Shown piece by piece: positions 28,685 to 38,142 of a DNA stretch of 64,000 bases. The stretch comes from Rhodococcus sp. AW25M09 (GTDB lineage Bacteria; Actinomycetota; Actinomycetes; Mycobacteriales; Mycobacteriaceae), in contig NZ_CAPS01000059.1 of assembly GCF_000333955.1 (NCBI RefSeq), positions 34,964-98,963 on the forward strand. The letters are read 5' to 3'. The position numbers and the translations under genes were made by a program. The notes under the pieces are model-generated. The model saw nothing but the letters and a program-made list of their open reading frames with translations, did no database searches and was not told the DNA's origin. Position 1 is the stretch's first letter. Each line of letters begins with the position of its first letter.

Positions 28685-29599
28685 TCAGGATGCCGTCGGC
28701 GTTGAGCTTGGCGCGAGAACGATATCGAATTCGACTCTCGACCAGGTGTTCTCGCCTAGATCGCGGCCATCGGGCGTGCGCGTTCGTGCAGGTTGCTCGA
28801 CGAAGTCCTTGATCAGCGAGTCCTTGACGCCGAATACCGAATCGCGATCGAGCAGTTCGTCACCGCGCACGAAGATGTGGGTGATCAGTGTCCGTTTGCC
28901 CTCGGCGGTGACCATGAAGTGCAGGTGCGATGCCCGCATCGGCGAGCGTCCGGCGGCGTCGAGCATCCGTCCGACGGGTCCGTCGAACGGTATCGGGTAC
29001 GGAGTCGGGGTGAGGCCCCAGAATGCGAATTTCCCATCGTCGTCGGAGAACAGATGGCCGCGAGCGGCGACCCGTCCGTCGGAGTACTGGACGTCGTAGA
29101 AGCCGTCGTCGTCGGCTTCCCACACCTCGATCCGAGCATTCGCAACGGGCTCACCTGCGATATCGGTGACCGTCCCCTCGACCCAGCATGCCTGGCCCGG
29201 TGCGCCGTGGGAGATGTCACCGCCCGACTCGATCGCGGGGGCGTCGTCGACGAAGAACGGACCGAACACCGTCGACTCCGTCTCGCCGGCGATCGCTTCG
29301 TTGTTGACTGTCACCGTCTGCATCGAGGCACCGAAAACATCGGACAGCAAGATGAATTCCTGACGCCGGTCATCGGTGATGTGACCGACCTCGGTGAGGA
29401 ACTCGATGGCCGTGGACCACTCGTCCTCCGTCAGTCGGACCTCTCGGATGAACGCGTGGAGATGCTCGGTCAATCCCGTGAGCAGTTCCCGCAGTCGCGG
29501 ATCGGGGGTCTCGGCGAAGCTGGCCACGACCTTGTCGGTCAGTGCTCGCTCCCGGCCACTCTGCTCCGGGGAGATGTCGGTGCGGTTGTCGATACCCAT
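28685..29599 (-). CDS. hydroxyquinol 1,2-dioxygenase (intradiol ring-cleaving)
   Basis: This 304-residue intradiol dioxygenase has an N-terminal dimerisation helix domain and a catalytic domain whose Fe(III) ligands are visible as Tyr168, Tyr201, His225 and His227 (RASHLHF). The sequence ([18 protein letters not shown]) fits the hydroxyquinol subgroup, which cleaves benzene-1,2,4-triol to maleylacetate. The ATG at 29599 is one base after the stop of maleylacetate reductase, the next enzyme of the same pathway, which supports the assignment. It is the last gene of the operon starting at 31130. Confidence 0.92.
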   Translation of the reverse strand: MGIDNRTDISPEQSGRERALTDKVVASFAETPDPRLRELLTGLTEHLHAFIREVRLTEDEWSTAIEFLTEVGHITDDRRQEFILLSDVFGASMQTVTVNNEAIAGETESTVFGPFFVDDAPAIESGGDISHGAPGQACWVEGTVTDIAGEPVANARIEVWEADDDGFYDVQYSDGRVAARGHLFSDDDGKFAFWGLTPTPYPIPFDGPVGRMLDAAGRSPMRASHLHFMVTAEGKRTLITHIFVRGDELLDRDSVFGVKDSLIKDFVEQPARTRTPDGRDLGENTWSRVEFDIVLAPSSTPTAS

Positions 29600-29600
29600 G

Positions 29601-30671
29601 TCAGCGGCCCTCGTCGTCGGAAGTCGTTCCTGCCCATACATTATGGAGCAGCGTCATGAGCGATTCAGCCGTGACGGGGCGCGGATTGGAGGCGGGAGCA
29701 GCTTCCAGAACGAGTGCAACGGCCTCACTTAGATCGGACTCCTTCAGACCGTAGTCGCGCAGCGCGGTGGGTGCCTCGAGTTCGGTGCGGAGCGACCACA
29801 GTCCCTCGACTGCGGTGGTGCTCCCGAAAGCATTCGCGATGCGCTGCTCGGCCGTGGGCGCGTACGGTGCGTTGTACTCGAGGACGTGCGGCAGCACGAT
29901 CGCATGGGTCTGTGCATGCGGCATGTTGTACGTGCCGCCGAGCACATGACAGATCTTGTGATGCAATCCGGATCCCGCTGACGCGAAGGCAACCGCGGAT
30001 AGGTATGCGCCGTAGAGGGTTTGCTCATGGCCGGATTGGCTCGAGGAATCTCGCTTGATGTCTCGAAGTCCGCTGGACAGCGCGGTGATGGCTTCGACTG
30101 CCAGAGTCGAATTGATCGGATCGGCCCGTGGGGCCCACATCGAATCGACCGAATGCGCCAGGGCGTTGAGTCCCGACGCCACGCTCAATTCCACCGGAAG
30201 GGTCAGCAGCGAGAGCACGTCGTAGATCACCGTGGTGGGCAGCACGCGTGCGTCGACGCCGGTGGTCTTGCGCGAGGACTCGGTCAGTCCCCACACGTTC
30301 GTGGCCTCCGAGCCCGCGTACGTGGTGGGAATTGCGACGATGGGAATGCCGCTGGTGAGGGCGACGGCTTTCGCCAGACCGGTGGTCGAACCGCCGCCGA
30401 TGGAGACCAGCAGATCCACCTCGTGTTCGCGGGCCGCGGCGCGCGCCTTCTCCGCCGTCTCGATCGGAACATGCTGTACCACTTCGGAATACATCAGCCG
30501 TGGCTCGATCTCGCTGCACACCGAGTTCGCCAGTTCGGTCTCGGCCGGGCCGGCGATCACCATGACCGAGTGTGCACCGAGTCGAGTGACCTCGGCAGCG
30601 AGGTTGGACGCGGCCTTGCCCGCTCCGAACAGAACGCGTTGAGCGAGTGAGTCGTGCTCGAATTCGAGCAT
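29601..30671 (-). CDS. maleylacetate reductase
   Basis: This 356-residue iron-type alcohol-dehydrogenase-fold enzyme has the nucleotide-binding stretch [13 protein letters not shown] and the metal/active-site histidines in [10 protein letters not shown] and [11 protein letters not shown]. It reduces maleylacetate to 3-oxoadipate with NAD(P)H. Its gene is separated from the hydroxyquinol dioxygenase by one base and follows the NTF2-like gene by 57 bp. The ATG at 30671 has GGAGGCACGG upstream. Confidence 0.93.
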   Translation of the reverse strand: MLEFEHDSLAQRVLFGAGKAASNLAAEVTRLGAHSVMVIAGPAETELANSVCSEIEPRLMYSEVVQHVPIETAEKARAAAREHEVDLLVSIGGGSTTGLAKAVALTSGIPIVAIPTTYAGSEATNVWGLTESSRKTTGVDARVLPTTVIYDVLSLLTLPVELSVASGLNALAHSVDSMWAPRADPINSTLAVEAITALSSGLRDIKRDSSSQSGHEQTLYGAYLSAVAFASAGSGLHHKICHVLGGTYNMPHAQTHAIVLPHVLEYNAPYAPTAEQRIANAFGSTTAVEGLWSLRTELEAPTALRDYGLKESDLSEAVALVLEAAPASNPRPVTAESLMTLLHNVWAGTTSDDEGR

Positions 30672-30728
30672 CCGTGCCTCCGGTGTGTCAGTGAGCCGAG
30701 TGTGAGGGTGAACCGGGACGAGGGTGAA

Positions 30729-31130
30729 TCAGTGCGACGGGCGCGGAGTCGGCTGGTAGGCGAGCAGCAGCCACTGGTCGTTCTCCTTGACCCACACCGC
30801 GATCGAGTTGTTCACCAGTTCTTTCTCGTTGCCGTTGGCGGTGATGCTCGCGTTCATTTCGCCGACCACGATTGCGGTGTCGCCCGAGACGAGAATGTCC
30901 TCGGTGGGGTGGTCGATGCGGTGGTAAACGTAGAAACCGGAGGTCACTTTGTTCAGGTACGAGTCGACCGTATCGCGGCTGCCGTCGGAGTGGGTGTAGA
31001 CGAGGTTGGGGTGGCAGCAGCTCGCGAAGGTATCGAGGTCGCCGTCGACGATCGCCGTGTAGCGCTTGTTTTCGAGCTCGGAGATCGTGGCCTTGATGGC
31101 GTCGATGTCGAGTTCCTGTGCCTGTGTCAT
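30729..31130 (-). CDS. NTF2-like/SnoaL-type small protein
   Basis: The 133-residue protein folds as a cone-shaped NTF2-like barrel judging by the pattern RYTAIVDGDLDTF, CCHPNLVYTHSDG and SIAVWVKENDQWLLLAYQP. Members act as small isomerases, dehydratases or binding proteins. It opens the hydroxyquinol operon (GGAGAATCCC before the ATG at 31130), so it may process the precursor of hydroxyquinol or act as an accessory factor. No catalytic role can be read from the sequence. Confidence 0.85.
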   Translation of the reverse strand: MTQAQELDIDAIKATISELENKRYTAIVDGDLDTFASCCHPNLVYTHSDGSRDTVDSYLNKVTSGFYVYHRIDHPTEDILVSGDTAIVVGEMNASITANGNEKELVNNSIAVWVKENDQWLLLAYQPTPRPSH

Positions 31131-31513
31131 GGGATTCTCCTGGAAAGTCGAGCGGCCGCAGTGTGCCGGTAGGTGACGACGGTAGGCAGCCGGAGGGCAA
31201 GTGTCAACTGTCACAGAACACCTTTGAGGTAAGTGTTCGACGCCTTCTCGCGCGGGTCCGTATGGACGAAGCCCGCATCTCGCACTGCATCTATGCAGCT
31301 AGACAGCCATGTGATCGTGAGAAGAGTGGTGCACAGCATTACCTGCTTGACAAAGTGACCCACTGCACAGTTCAATCAGGACAGGACATTCATGCAGCCA
31401 TGGTGGACATTCTGAAGCGATGTGGTCGCGTGCAAGGTGCACAGCTGAGTTTCTCGCAACAGAACCTCCCGCTTACTCCACCACCCTCATCGCCCGACCA
31501 ACGGAGAACTCTC
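31131..31513. promoter_or_regulatory. divergent promoter region, hydroxyquinol operon / CUT2 transporter
   Basis: This 383-bp gene-free gap contains an inverted repeat GAACAC-N11-GTGTTC at 31216-31238 and a palindrome CTGCAT-CT-ATGCAG at 31285-31298. Either could be an operator shared by the divergent dioxygenase and transporter operons. No regulator gene lies next to them. In-frame extension of the permease gene into this area has poor coding character. Confidence 0.5.
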
Positions 31514-32599
31514 GTGACATCACATGATCAATCGGTTGGAGGACCCGCTCCCTCCACGGGAATCGGGCCTACTCCCGGGAACGAACGATCGACGGCAGGC
31601 GTACTGGGCGCGGCTCTGAGCGGACGAGCCAGGGGCGCTGTCGCCATCGGAATTGCCACCGTCGTTCTGTTCCTGATCAGCGCCCTCCTCGCTCCGCAGA
31701 GCGTCGGTAGTGGCGCGATATCTGCGATGTTGCCGTTCGCGGCAATCCTCGCGGTCGTCGCGATCGGACAGACCTTGGTGGTACAACAGGGCGGTATCGA
31801 TCTCTCGGTACCGGGCGTGTTCTCACTGTCGGTCGTCGTGGTCACCAAGCTCGCGAGTAGCGGTACACCCGGTGCGATCTTCATGGCAGTGGTCGCGGCC
31901 CTGCTCATCTCTGCTGTGGCCGGAGCCGTCTCGGGCTTCGTCGTCGCGCGGTTGAACGTTGCTCCGATCGTCGCGACCCTCGGCATGAACGCCCTCCTCA
32001 TCGGCGCCACCTGGGCGGTGTCCGAGGGTGCCGCGCGCCGAACCCCGACCGGACTGTCCGACATCATCGGGTCCACTGTGCTCGGGGTACCTGTCACCGT
32101 GGTCGTCGCGATCGTCCTCACCGCGATAGTCGGTGTCGTACTTCGTCTCTCCCCGTCGGGACGCATCTTCGAGGCTGTGGGCTCCAATCCGCGGGTCGCG
32201 GTCGCGGCAGGCATTGCTCCGCTGCGCTATACATTGAGCGCGTATTCCGTTGCAGCAGTGCTGTACGCCGTAGCCGGCGTCCTGTTGACCGGCATCGTCA
32301 ACACTCCGGGAATCAGTGAGGGCAACACCTACCTTCTGCCGTCGGTGGCTGCAGTTGTTCTCGGTGGCACATCACTGCTCGGCGGTAAGGGCAGTGTGCT
32401 CGCCTCGTTGATTGCCGCGCTGTTCTTCACCCAGGTCGACCGGTTGGCGTCGACTTTGGGACTCGCGTACGGCTGGCAGATCCTTATTCAGGCTCTCGCG
32501 CTCGGCCTCGGTGTGGCCTTCCACAGCGGTTTTCGGCCAGGAGGGAAGCGTCGCGCGACGGCTGTCGAGGAACCCCGGCAGTCGGTCGAGGTGTCATGA
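31514..32599 (+). CDS. RbsC-type sugar ABC transporter permease
   Basis: The 361-residue protein has about nine to ten membrane segments after a 40-residue polar N-terminus and the CUT2 permease hallmark GQTLVVQQGGIDLSVPG. It forms part of the membrane channel of a ribose/inositol-type importer. The GTG at 31514 follows CGGAGAA. The binding-protein gene follows after 67 bp, and a second permease is fused to the ATPase further on, so the transporter probably uses a heterodimeric pore. Confidence 0.9.
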   Translation: MTSHDQSVGGPAPSTGIGPTPGNERSTAGVLGAALSGRARGAVAIGIATVVLFLISALLAPQSVGSGAISAMLPFAAILAVVAIGQTLVVQQGGIDLSVPGVFSLSVVVVTKLASSGTPGAIFMAVVAALLISAVAGAVSGFVVARLNVAPIVATLGMNALLIGATWAVSEGAARRTPTGLSDIIGSTVLGVPVTVVVAIVLTAIVGVVLRLSPSGRIFEAVGSNPRVAVAAGIAPLRYTLSAYSVAAVLYAVAGVLLTGIVNTPGISEGNTYLLPSVAAVVLGGTSLLGGKGSVLASLIAALFFTQVDRLASTLGLAYGWQILIQALALGLGVAFHSGFRPGGKRRATAVEEPRQSVEVS

Positions 32600-32666
32600 C
32601 CGCCAGGCCACGGCACCTGTCCCGCTACGACATTCGTTCTTCCCCCTTGACTCGAGGACACCATCG

Positions 32667-33752
32667 ATGAAGCTCAAGACCTATACCCTGCGGATGCTGA
32701 CGTTGCTGCCTGTTGCCGCCCTGATCGCGGGCTGTTCGGTGGGCGGCTTCGAGACCGTATCCAGCAGCGAGCCGCGTCCGGACTGGTGCGGACCTACGGA
32801 GGCCGTGATCGGCTTTGCCGACGGTAGCGGTGGAAACAGTTGGAAACGAACCAACTCCGCCGAATTGCAGGACGAACTCGCCAAGTGTTCCTCCGTCACG
32901 GACTTCATCACCACGGACGCGCAGGGTGACACCCAGAAGGCGATCGCCGACATCAAGAGCCTCGGCGCTCAGGGCGTCGATGGGATGCTCGTGTTCCCCG
33001 ATGCGGGGCAGGCAGTTCTTCCGGCGCTGCGCTACGAGTACAAGGCGGGTGTCGCCGTCGTCCCGTACCGGATTTCTCCCGGTGGCTCCGAGGGGTCGGA
33101 GTACACCACGTTCGTGGCCGCCGACTTCGGCGCGATCGGCCGCCTGTACGCCGAGTGGCTGGTGAAGTCGCTGCCGAACGGCGAGGGCAACGTTCTGTTC
33201 CTCGGCGGACCGCCCGCGAACTCGCAGGATCTCGCGGAATACGCAGGTATGCAGGAAGTCCTGGTCGATCACCCGGGGATCAACTTGATCGGTGACCAGC
33301 CGTTCACCGTCACCAACTGGACTCCCGCCGAGACACAGCAGGCGACGTCGACCATGCTCTCGCGCTACCCGCAGATCGATGCGGTCATGACGGACTTCGC
33401 AGCGACCAGCATCATGACGGCATTTCAGCGGGCCGGGCGCCCACTGCCGCTGATCGCGTCCGCCGATTCCAACGGATTGTCCTGCCAGTACGAGCAGTTG
33501 AAGGACGCCAATCCGGAGTTCGAGTTGTTCACGGTCACCTCGCAGACCTACATGGTCCGTCTCGCAGTCCAGCACGTGGTGGCCGAGGCGACCGGAGGCG
33601 TCGCACCCGAGTCGAAGGTCGACGTTCCGGTGGCGTTCGAGGACTCGGTGAGCGGCATGCCGAGCGCGCCGATCTGCAATCCGGCTCTACCCGAGGATGC
33701 GCTCCTGTCGACCGAACTCGACCCGCAACGCATCGGAGAGGTTCTGCAATGA
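32667..33752 (+). CDS. periplasmic-type sugar-binding lipoprotein of CUT2 transporter
   Basis: The 361-residue protein has a signal peptide with lipobox LIAGC (Cys23) and a type I (RbsB-like) binding-protein fold: an opening AVIGFADGSGGNSWKR and DIKSLGAQGVDGMLVFP. It captures the substrate outside the membrane and delivers it to the permeases. The ATG at 32667 follows GAGGACACC. Its stop overlaps the next gene (ATGA). The ligand is unknown; a polyhydroxylated compound is likely from the family. Confidence 0.9.
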   Translation: MKLKTYTLRMLTLLPVAALIAGCSVGGFETVSSSEPRPDWCGPTEAVIGFADGSGGNSWKRTNSAELQDELAKCSSVTDFITTDAQGDTQKAIADIKSLGAQGVDGMLVFPDAGQAVLPALRYEYKAGVAVVPYRISPGGSEGSEYTTFVAADFGAIGRLYAEWLVKSLPNGEGNVLFLGGPPANSQDLAEYAGMQEVLVDHPGINLIGDQPFTVTNWTPAETQQATSTMLSRYPQIDAVMTDFAATSIMTAFQRAGRPLPLIASADSNGLSCQYEQLKDANPEFELFTVTSQTYMVRLAVQHVVAEATGGVAPESKVDVPVAFEDSVSGMPSAPICNPALPEDALLSTELDPQRIGEVLQ

Positions 33753-36304
33753 CACGTCCGATCACACCGCAGCCAGTGCTGTCAGGAGCTTCGATGAACG
33801 AGAGATCAACGTCCACAGCCACTCTCACCGAGCCGTACCTTCAGGTTCGAGGGATCGGCATGACCTTCGGCGCGGTCACCGCTCTGTCCGGGGTCGACAT
33901 CGATATCCGGCCCGGTCAGGTGCACGCTCTGTTGGGCGAGAACGGTGCGGGCAAGTCGACGCTGATGTCGATCATCTCCGGGACTCAGACCCCGACGTCG
34001 GGGTCGGTCGTCGTCGATGGAGTCGCGCGCACCGGTCTGACGCCGACCGACGCACTCGCTCTGGGCATCTCCATCGTTCACCAGACTCCGGCCCTCCTGC
34101 CGGACTTGACGGTCAGCGAAAATCTGGTGCTCGCAATCCCCCGAAATCTCCGGCCTTCCGTGTTCGAGATGGGTCCGTGGGTCACCGAGAAGTTGGCGGT
34201 GGTGGGCTGCACGGTGCATCCGGACACCAAGTGCGGCGACCTTCCCATCGCCGAGCGCCAATTGATCGAGATCGCGAAAGCTCTGGCGACCGAGACCAAG
34301 GTGCTGATTCTGGACGAGCCGACGGCACCCCTGGTCCAGGACAAGGTGGATCTGCTGTTCGAGCGCGTGCGCCGGGTCGCCGCAGCCGGAGTGGCGGTCG
34401 TCTACATCACCCACCGCATCCCCGAGGTACGGGAACTGGCGGACACGATGACGATTCTTCGTGATGGTCGGGTGCGCGGCTCCTACGATCCGCAGACGCT
34501 GACCGACGACGACATCATCACGCTCATCGCAGGACGCAATGTCGACGCCGTGTTTCCGCCGAAAGGTACGGGGCCGACCGCGGAAGGCCTCGTCGTCGAA
34601 CACCTGTCGAGCCCGGATTTCGAGGACATCTCGTTCACGGTCGGTGCGGGCGAGATCGTGGGTCTCGCCGGTGTCGCGGGCAACGGTCAGGTCGCTCTGC
34701 TTCGGGCCCTGGCGGGTCTGAACGAATCCACCGGGATCGTTCGATTGGGCGGTGAACAGTTGGCGTTGAAATCCTCGGCGGACGCGCACCGAGCGGGGAT
34801 AGCGTTCATGCCTGCCGATCGCGCCGGTGAGGGTGTGTTGCCGGACTTCTCGATCAGGGAGAACTCTGCTCTCGGCGCGTTCGGGCGGTTCGTCAGCCAT
34901 GGAATCATCGACAAGAACCGTGAAAGTCGACTCACGACGGCGATGTCCACGGCGTTGACCGTGAAGGCTCCGAGCGTCGAGACGCCGGTGGGGAATCTGT
35001 CCGGAGGCAATCAGCAGAAAGTGGTCCTGGCCCGCGCGCTGCTGGCCGAGCCCACACTCGTTCTTGCCGAGGAGCCGACGCAGGGCGTCGACGCCGGGGC
35101 CCGCGCCGAGATCTATCTGCAGTTGCGGGCGGCGGCGGATGCAGGAATGGCGATCGTCGTACTGTCCTCCGACGCAGTCGAACTCGAAGGATTGTGCGAC
35201 AGGGTTCTCGTCGTCTCCCGTGGTGCCGTGGTGGAGTCGCTCAGCGACGAAGCGGTGACCGAGCACAACATGATGCAAGCCATGGTGTCGGCAACCGGAC
35301 ATCGAAAGAGCACGACGGCAACGGGGACCACGCCCGCGGACGGGCCACCGAACCGACTTCTTCGTTCGCTGCCTGCGTACACGCTGCTCGGTGCCATCGT
35401 CCTGCTGTCCCTGATCGCCACGACTCAGAACGCACGGTTCCTCGGTGAAGCCAACCTGGTGTCGGTATTGCTCACCACCACTGCGCTCGGCTTCATCGCG
35501 CTCGGCCAGATGCTGGTGGTGATGACCGGCGGAATCGATCTGTCGGTGGGCCCCCTCACCGGGCTGGTGCTGGTGATCATGTCGTTCTTCTGGTTCGACG
35601 GGGCGTCGGTGGCGAGCTTGCTCTCAGGTGTCGCGATCGCCGTCGTGGCGGCAGTGATCGTGGGCGCGGTCAACGGCGGACTGATTCGAGGACTGGGATT
35701 CACCGCGGTCGCAGCGACTCTGGTGACCTACATCGGTATTCAGGGAATCTCGCTGCTCCTGCGACCGGAAATCGACGGCTACGTCGACTTCGCGATCCTC
35801 GACGTCATCAACTACAGCGTCGGTCCGGTCCCCGTTGCCTTCGTGGTCGCGGTCCTCGCTGCCGTGGCGCTCGGTGTCGTCCTACGCTTCGCGCGCCCCG
35901 GAATCGCTCTTCGCGCTTCGGGATCGAACAGCGCGATCGCCGAGAAGGTCGGCGTCCGCACCGGCCTCACCGTCACGGCGGCCTACATCGGCTGCTCGTT
36001 GATGACGATGCTCGGCGGTGTCATGTTGGTCGGGCAGGTCGGTGTCGGTGATCCGAACCAGGGTATCGGCTTCACCCTGTCGGCCATCACCGCGGTCGTC
36101 GTGGCCGGAACGCTGTTGCGTGGCGGTAGCGGTTCGCCGATCGCGGTTCTGCTCGGAGCGCTTCTTCTGCAGGTGATTTTGGCCCTCGCCAACTTCCTGC
36201 GTCTGGGGACGGCATGGCAGTACTGGCTGCAGGGCGCCATCGTCATCGCGGCCGCCGTACTGTATATCGGCCTGCAGCAGCGTAATTCGGTCCGCAAGCG
36301 CTGA
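33749..36304 (+). CDS. fused RbsA-RbsC: double ABC ATPase joined to permease
   Basis: The 851-residue protein contains an entire RbsA-like ATPase (first Walker A GENGAGKST at residues 63-71; second-cassette signature LSGGNQQKVVLA), a Thr/Pro-rich linker near 515-535, and then a complete CUT2 permease with the hallmark GQMLVVMTGGIDLSVG. These are normally two separate proteins of about 500 and 330 residues. The reading frame is continuous, so this is a gene fusion and not a sequencing split. The start overlaps the binding-protein stop (ATGA); a second Met at residue 16 is possible. It powers uptake with the separate permease at 31514. Confidence 0.92.
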   Translation: MTRPITPQPVLSGASMNERSTSTATLTEPYLQVRGIGMTFGAVTALSGVDIDIRPGQVHALLGENGAGKSTLMSIISGTQTPTSGSVVVDGVARTGLTPTDALALGISIVHQTPALLPDLTVSENLVLAIPRNLRPSVFEMGPWVTEKLAVVGCTVHPDTKCGDLPIAERQLIEIAKALATETKVLILDEPTAPLVQDKVDLLFERVRRVAAAGVAVVYITHRIPEVRELADTMTILRDGRVRGSYDPQTLTDDDIITLIAGRNVDAVFPPKGTGPTAEGLVVEHLSSPDFEDISFTVGAGEIVGLAGVAGNGQVALLRALAGLNESTGIVRLGGEQLALKSSADAHRAGIAFMPADRAGEGVLPDFSIRENSALGAFGRFVSHGIIDKNRESRLTTAMSTALTVKAPSVETPVGNLSGGNQQKVVLARALLAEPTLVLAEEPTQGVDAGARAEIYLQLRAAADAGMAIVVLSSDAVELEGLCDRVLVVSRGAVVESLSDEAVTEHNMMQAMVSATGHRKSTTATGTTPADGPPNRLLRSLPAYTLLGAIVLLSLIATTQNARFLGEANLVSVLLTTTALGFIALGQMLVVMTGGIDLSVGPLTGLVLVIMSFFWFDGASVASLLSGVAIAVVAAVIVGAVNGGLIRGLGFTAVAATLVTYIGIQGISLLLRPEIDGYVDFAILDVINYSVGPVPVAFVVAVLAAVALGVVLRFARPGIALRASGSNSAIAEKVGVRTGLTVTAAYIGCSLMTMLGGVMLVGQVGVGDPNQGIGFTLSAITAVVVAGTLLRGGSGSPIAVLLGALLLQVILALANFLRLGTAWQYWLQGAIVIAAAVLYIGLQQRNSVRKR

Positions 36305-36340
36305 CCTTCCGCACACGAACGTCACACAGAGGAGACGACA

Positions 36341-37315
36341 GTGAAAGCACTCAGATTCGTCGCAGAGAACCAGGCCGAGGTCGCGAGCCTCGACATCCCG
36401 ACCATAGCGGCGGACGAGGTTCTGATCGCCGCACGATCGGTCGGCGTCTGCCATTCCGATATCGAACTGCTCGAGGGCCGCTACATCATCCCGTTCGAGT
36501 ACCCGATCATCCCCGGACACGAATGGTCCGGTGAGGTGGCGAAGGTGGGTGCCGACGTCGACGGCTTCCAGGTGGGCGATCGTGTCGTCGGAGAATGCGT
36601 CATCGGCGAGGACCACTTCGGGTTCTCCATCAGCGGCGCAGCGGCGGAGTTCTTCGTCGTCAAACCTGCATGGCTGCACAAGCTTCCCGATGAGGTCTCG
36701 TTCACCAGCGGCGCTCTCGTCGAACCGTTCAGTTGCGGCTACTACGGGCTGATGCGCGCCGGAAACGTCAATGCGAGCGACGTACTCGTCGTGCTCGGAG
36801 CCGGACCGATCGGGCTCGGGGTGGTTGCCGGTGGCGCAGCACTGGGGGCGACGACCATCGTGGTCGAACCATCCGAGGGGCGGCGGCAGGCCGCGCTGAA
36901 ACTCGGTGCAGCACATGCAGTGACCCCGGACGAGGTGGACGAACTACTCGCGAAGGTGAGCGGCGGCCGAGGTGCCGACGTCGTCATCGAGGCGACGGGC
37001 CGTCCCGAGGTGATGGCCGGCGCACTCGAACTCGCCGGGCATCGCGCACGGGTGGTGTACATCGGCATCGACGTCGGACGATCCGCGCCGGCGAAGCTGG
37101 GGCTCATCCAATCCAAGGAACTCGACATCCGCGGCGCGATCGGCTCGCCGGGCGTGTGGCCGGCGACGCTGCGTTTCATTGCCAGAAGCGGGCTCGATCT
37201 CGGTGGACTGGTGACCCGCGAAATCGCGGCCGACGATGCCGTGACGGCTCTCGACGAGGCACAGAAGCCGGCCGAGAACATCAAGGTACACATCAAGTTC
37301 GACGCAACTCTCTGA
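36341..37315 (+). CDS. zinc-type alcohol dehydrogenase lacking the structural zinc lobe
   Basis: This 324-residue medium-chain dehydrogenase has the catalytic zinc site GVCHSDIELLEG and GHEWSG and the NAD motif GAGPIGLG. The usual four-cysteine structural zinc loop is absent: after GDRVVGECVIGED the chain passes straight to GAAAEFF. The GTG at 36341 follows AGAGGAGACGACA. It is the first of a run of dehydrogenases after the transporter and is probably in the same transcript (36-bp gap). It probably oxidises a hydroxyl of the imported compound. Confidence 0.88.
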   Translation: MKALRFVAENQAEVASLDIPTIAADEVLIAARSVGVCHSDIELLEGRYIIPFEYPIIPGHEWSGEVAKVGADVDGFQVGDRVVGECVIGEDHFGFSISGAAAEFFVVKPAWLHKLPDEVSFTSGALVEPFSCGYYGLMRAGNVNASDVLVVLGAGPIGLGVVAGGAALGATTIVVEPSEGRRQAALKLGAAHAVTPDEVDELLAKVSGGRGADVVIEATGRPEVMAGALELAGHRARVVYIGIDVGRSAPAKLGLIQSKELDIRGAIGSPGVWPATLRFIARSGLDLGGLVTREIAADDAVTALDEAQKPAENIKVHIKFDATL

Positions 37316-37364
37316 CCGACGCACGTCTCCGACCGCTCAACACATACGACACCGAGGACCTTTC

Positions 37365-38135
37365 ATGTCTCGTCTGACCGACAAAGTCGCCATCGTCACC
37401 GGATCCGGCAAGGGAATGGGCCGCGCCATGGCAACGCTGTTCGCGGCGCAGGGAGCTGCCGTCGCGGTCACCGACGTCTCCGAGAAGGACGGACGCGAGA
37501 CCGTCCGACTGATCGAGGCAGAGGGCGGGCGGGCGACGTTCTGGCGATTGGACGTCAGTGACGAAGCCGAAGTGTCCTCGGTGTTCGAGCAGGTTTCTGC
37601 GTCGTTCGGAAAGCTCGACATCCTCGTCAACAACGCCGGCATCTCGGGGGTGGACAAGCCGACCCACGAGGTCACCGAAGCGGAATGGGATGCGGTGTTC
37701 GCGGTCGACGTGAAGGGCGTCTTCTTCTGCACCAAGCACGCCATCGGGCATCTACGGGCCAACGGCGGCGGCAGCATCGTCAACATCTCGTCGATCTACG
37801 GGCTCGTCGGATCGCACGAGATGGCTCCGTATCACGCGGCCAAGGGCGCGGTCACGATCATGACGAAGAAGGATGCGGTGACGTACGGACGCGACGGCAT
37901 CAGGGTCAACTCCGTCCACCCCGGCACCATTCTGACCCCGTTCGTGCGTGAACTGGCCGAACGTAGCGAGGGCGGACTGCGCGGCTACCTCGACATCATG
38001 GAACCCAAGCATCCGATCGGCCACGTCGGTGAGCCGGAGGACGTCGCCAACGCGGTGCTGTTCCTGGCCAGCGACGAGGCCCGCTTCGTGCACGGCGCAG
38101 CACTGGTGGTCGACGGCGGTTACACGGCAGTGTGA
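37365..38135 (+). CDS. SDR-family oxidoreductase
   Basis: The 256-residue classical SDR has TGSGKGMG near residue 12, NNAG, Ser in VNISSIYG and YHAAKGA as the Tyr-Lys pair, with the C-terminus GGYTAV. The sequence resembles SDRs acting on sugars, cyclitols or their lactones (glucose- or galactitol-dehydrogenase-like). It lies 49 bp after the zinc dehydrogenase and ends 7 bp from the convergent XRE-cupin gene. Confidence 0.9.
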   Translation: MSRLTDKVAIVTGSGKGMGRAMATLFAAQGAAVAVTDVSEKDGRETVRLIEAEGGRATFWRLDVSDEAEVSSVFEQVSASFGKLDILVNNAGISGVDKPTHEVTEAEWDAVFAVDVKGVFFCTKHAIGHLRANGGGSIVNISSIYGLVGSHEMAPYHAAKGAVTIMTKKDAVTYGRDGIRVNSVHPGTILTPFVRELAERSEGGLRGYLDIMEPKHPIGHVGEPEDVANAVLFLASDEARFVHGAALVVDGGYTAV

Positions 38136-38142
38136 GACCGCA

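Noticed and set aside
33806..35302. 498-codon minus-strand open frame opposite the fused ABC transporter
   Set aside because: The opposite strand encodes clear ATPase motifs; this frame is Arg/His/Asp-rich with no family pattern.
32667..36304. Possible frameshift giving an apparent ATPase-permease fusion
   Set aside because: The frame is continuous across the linker and both parts begin and end at family boundaries, so a true fusion is more likely.
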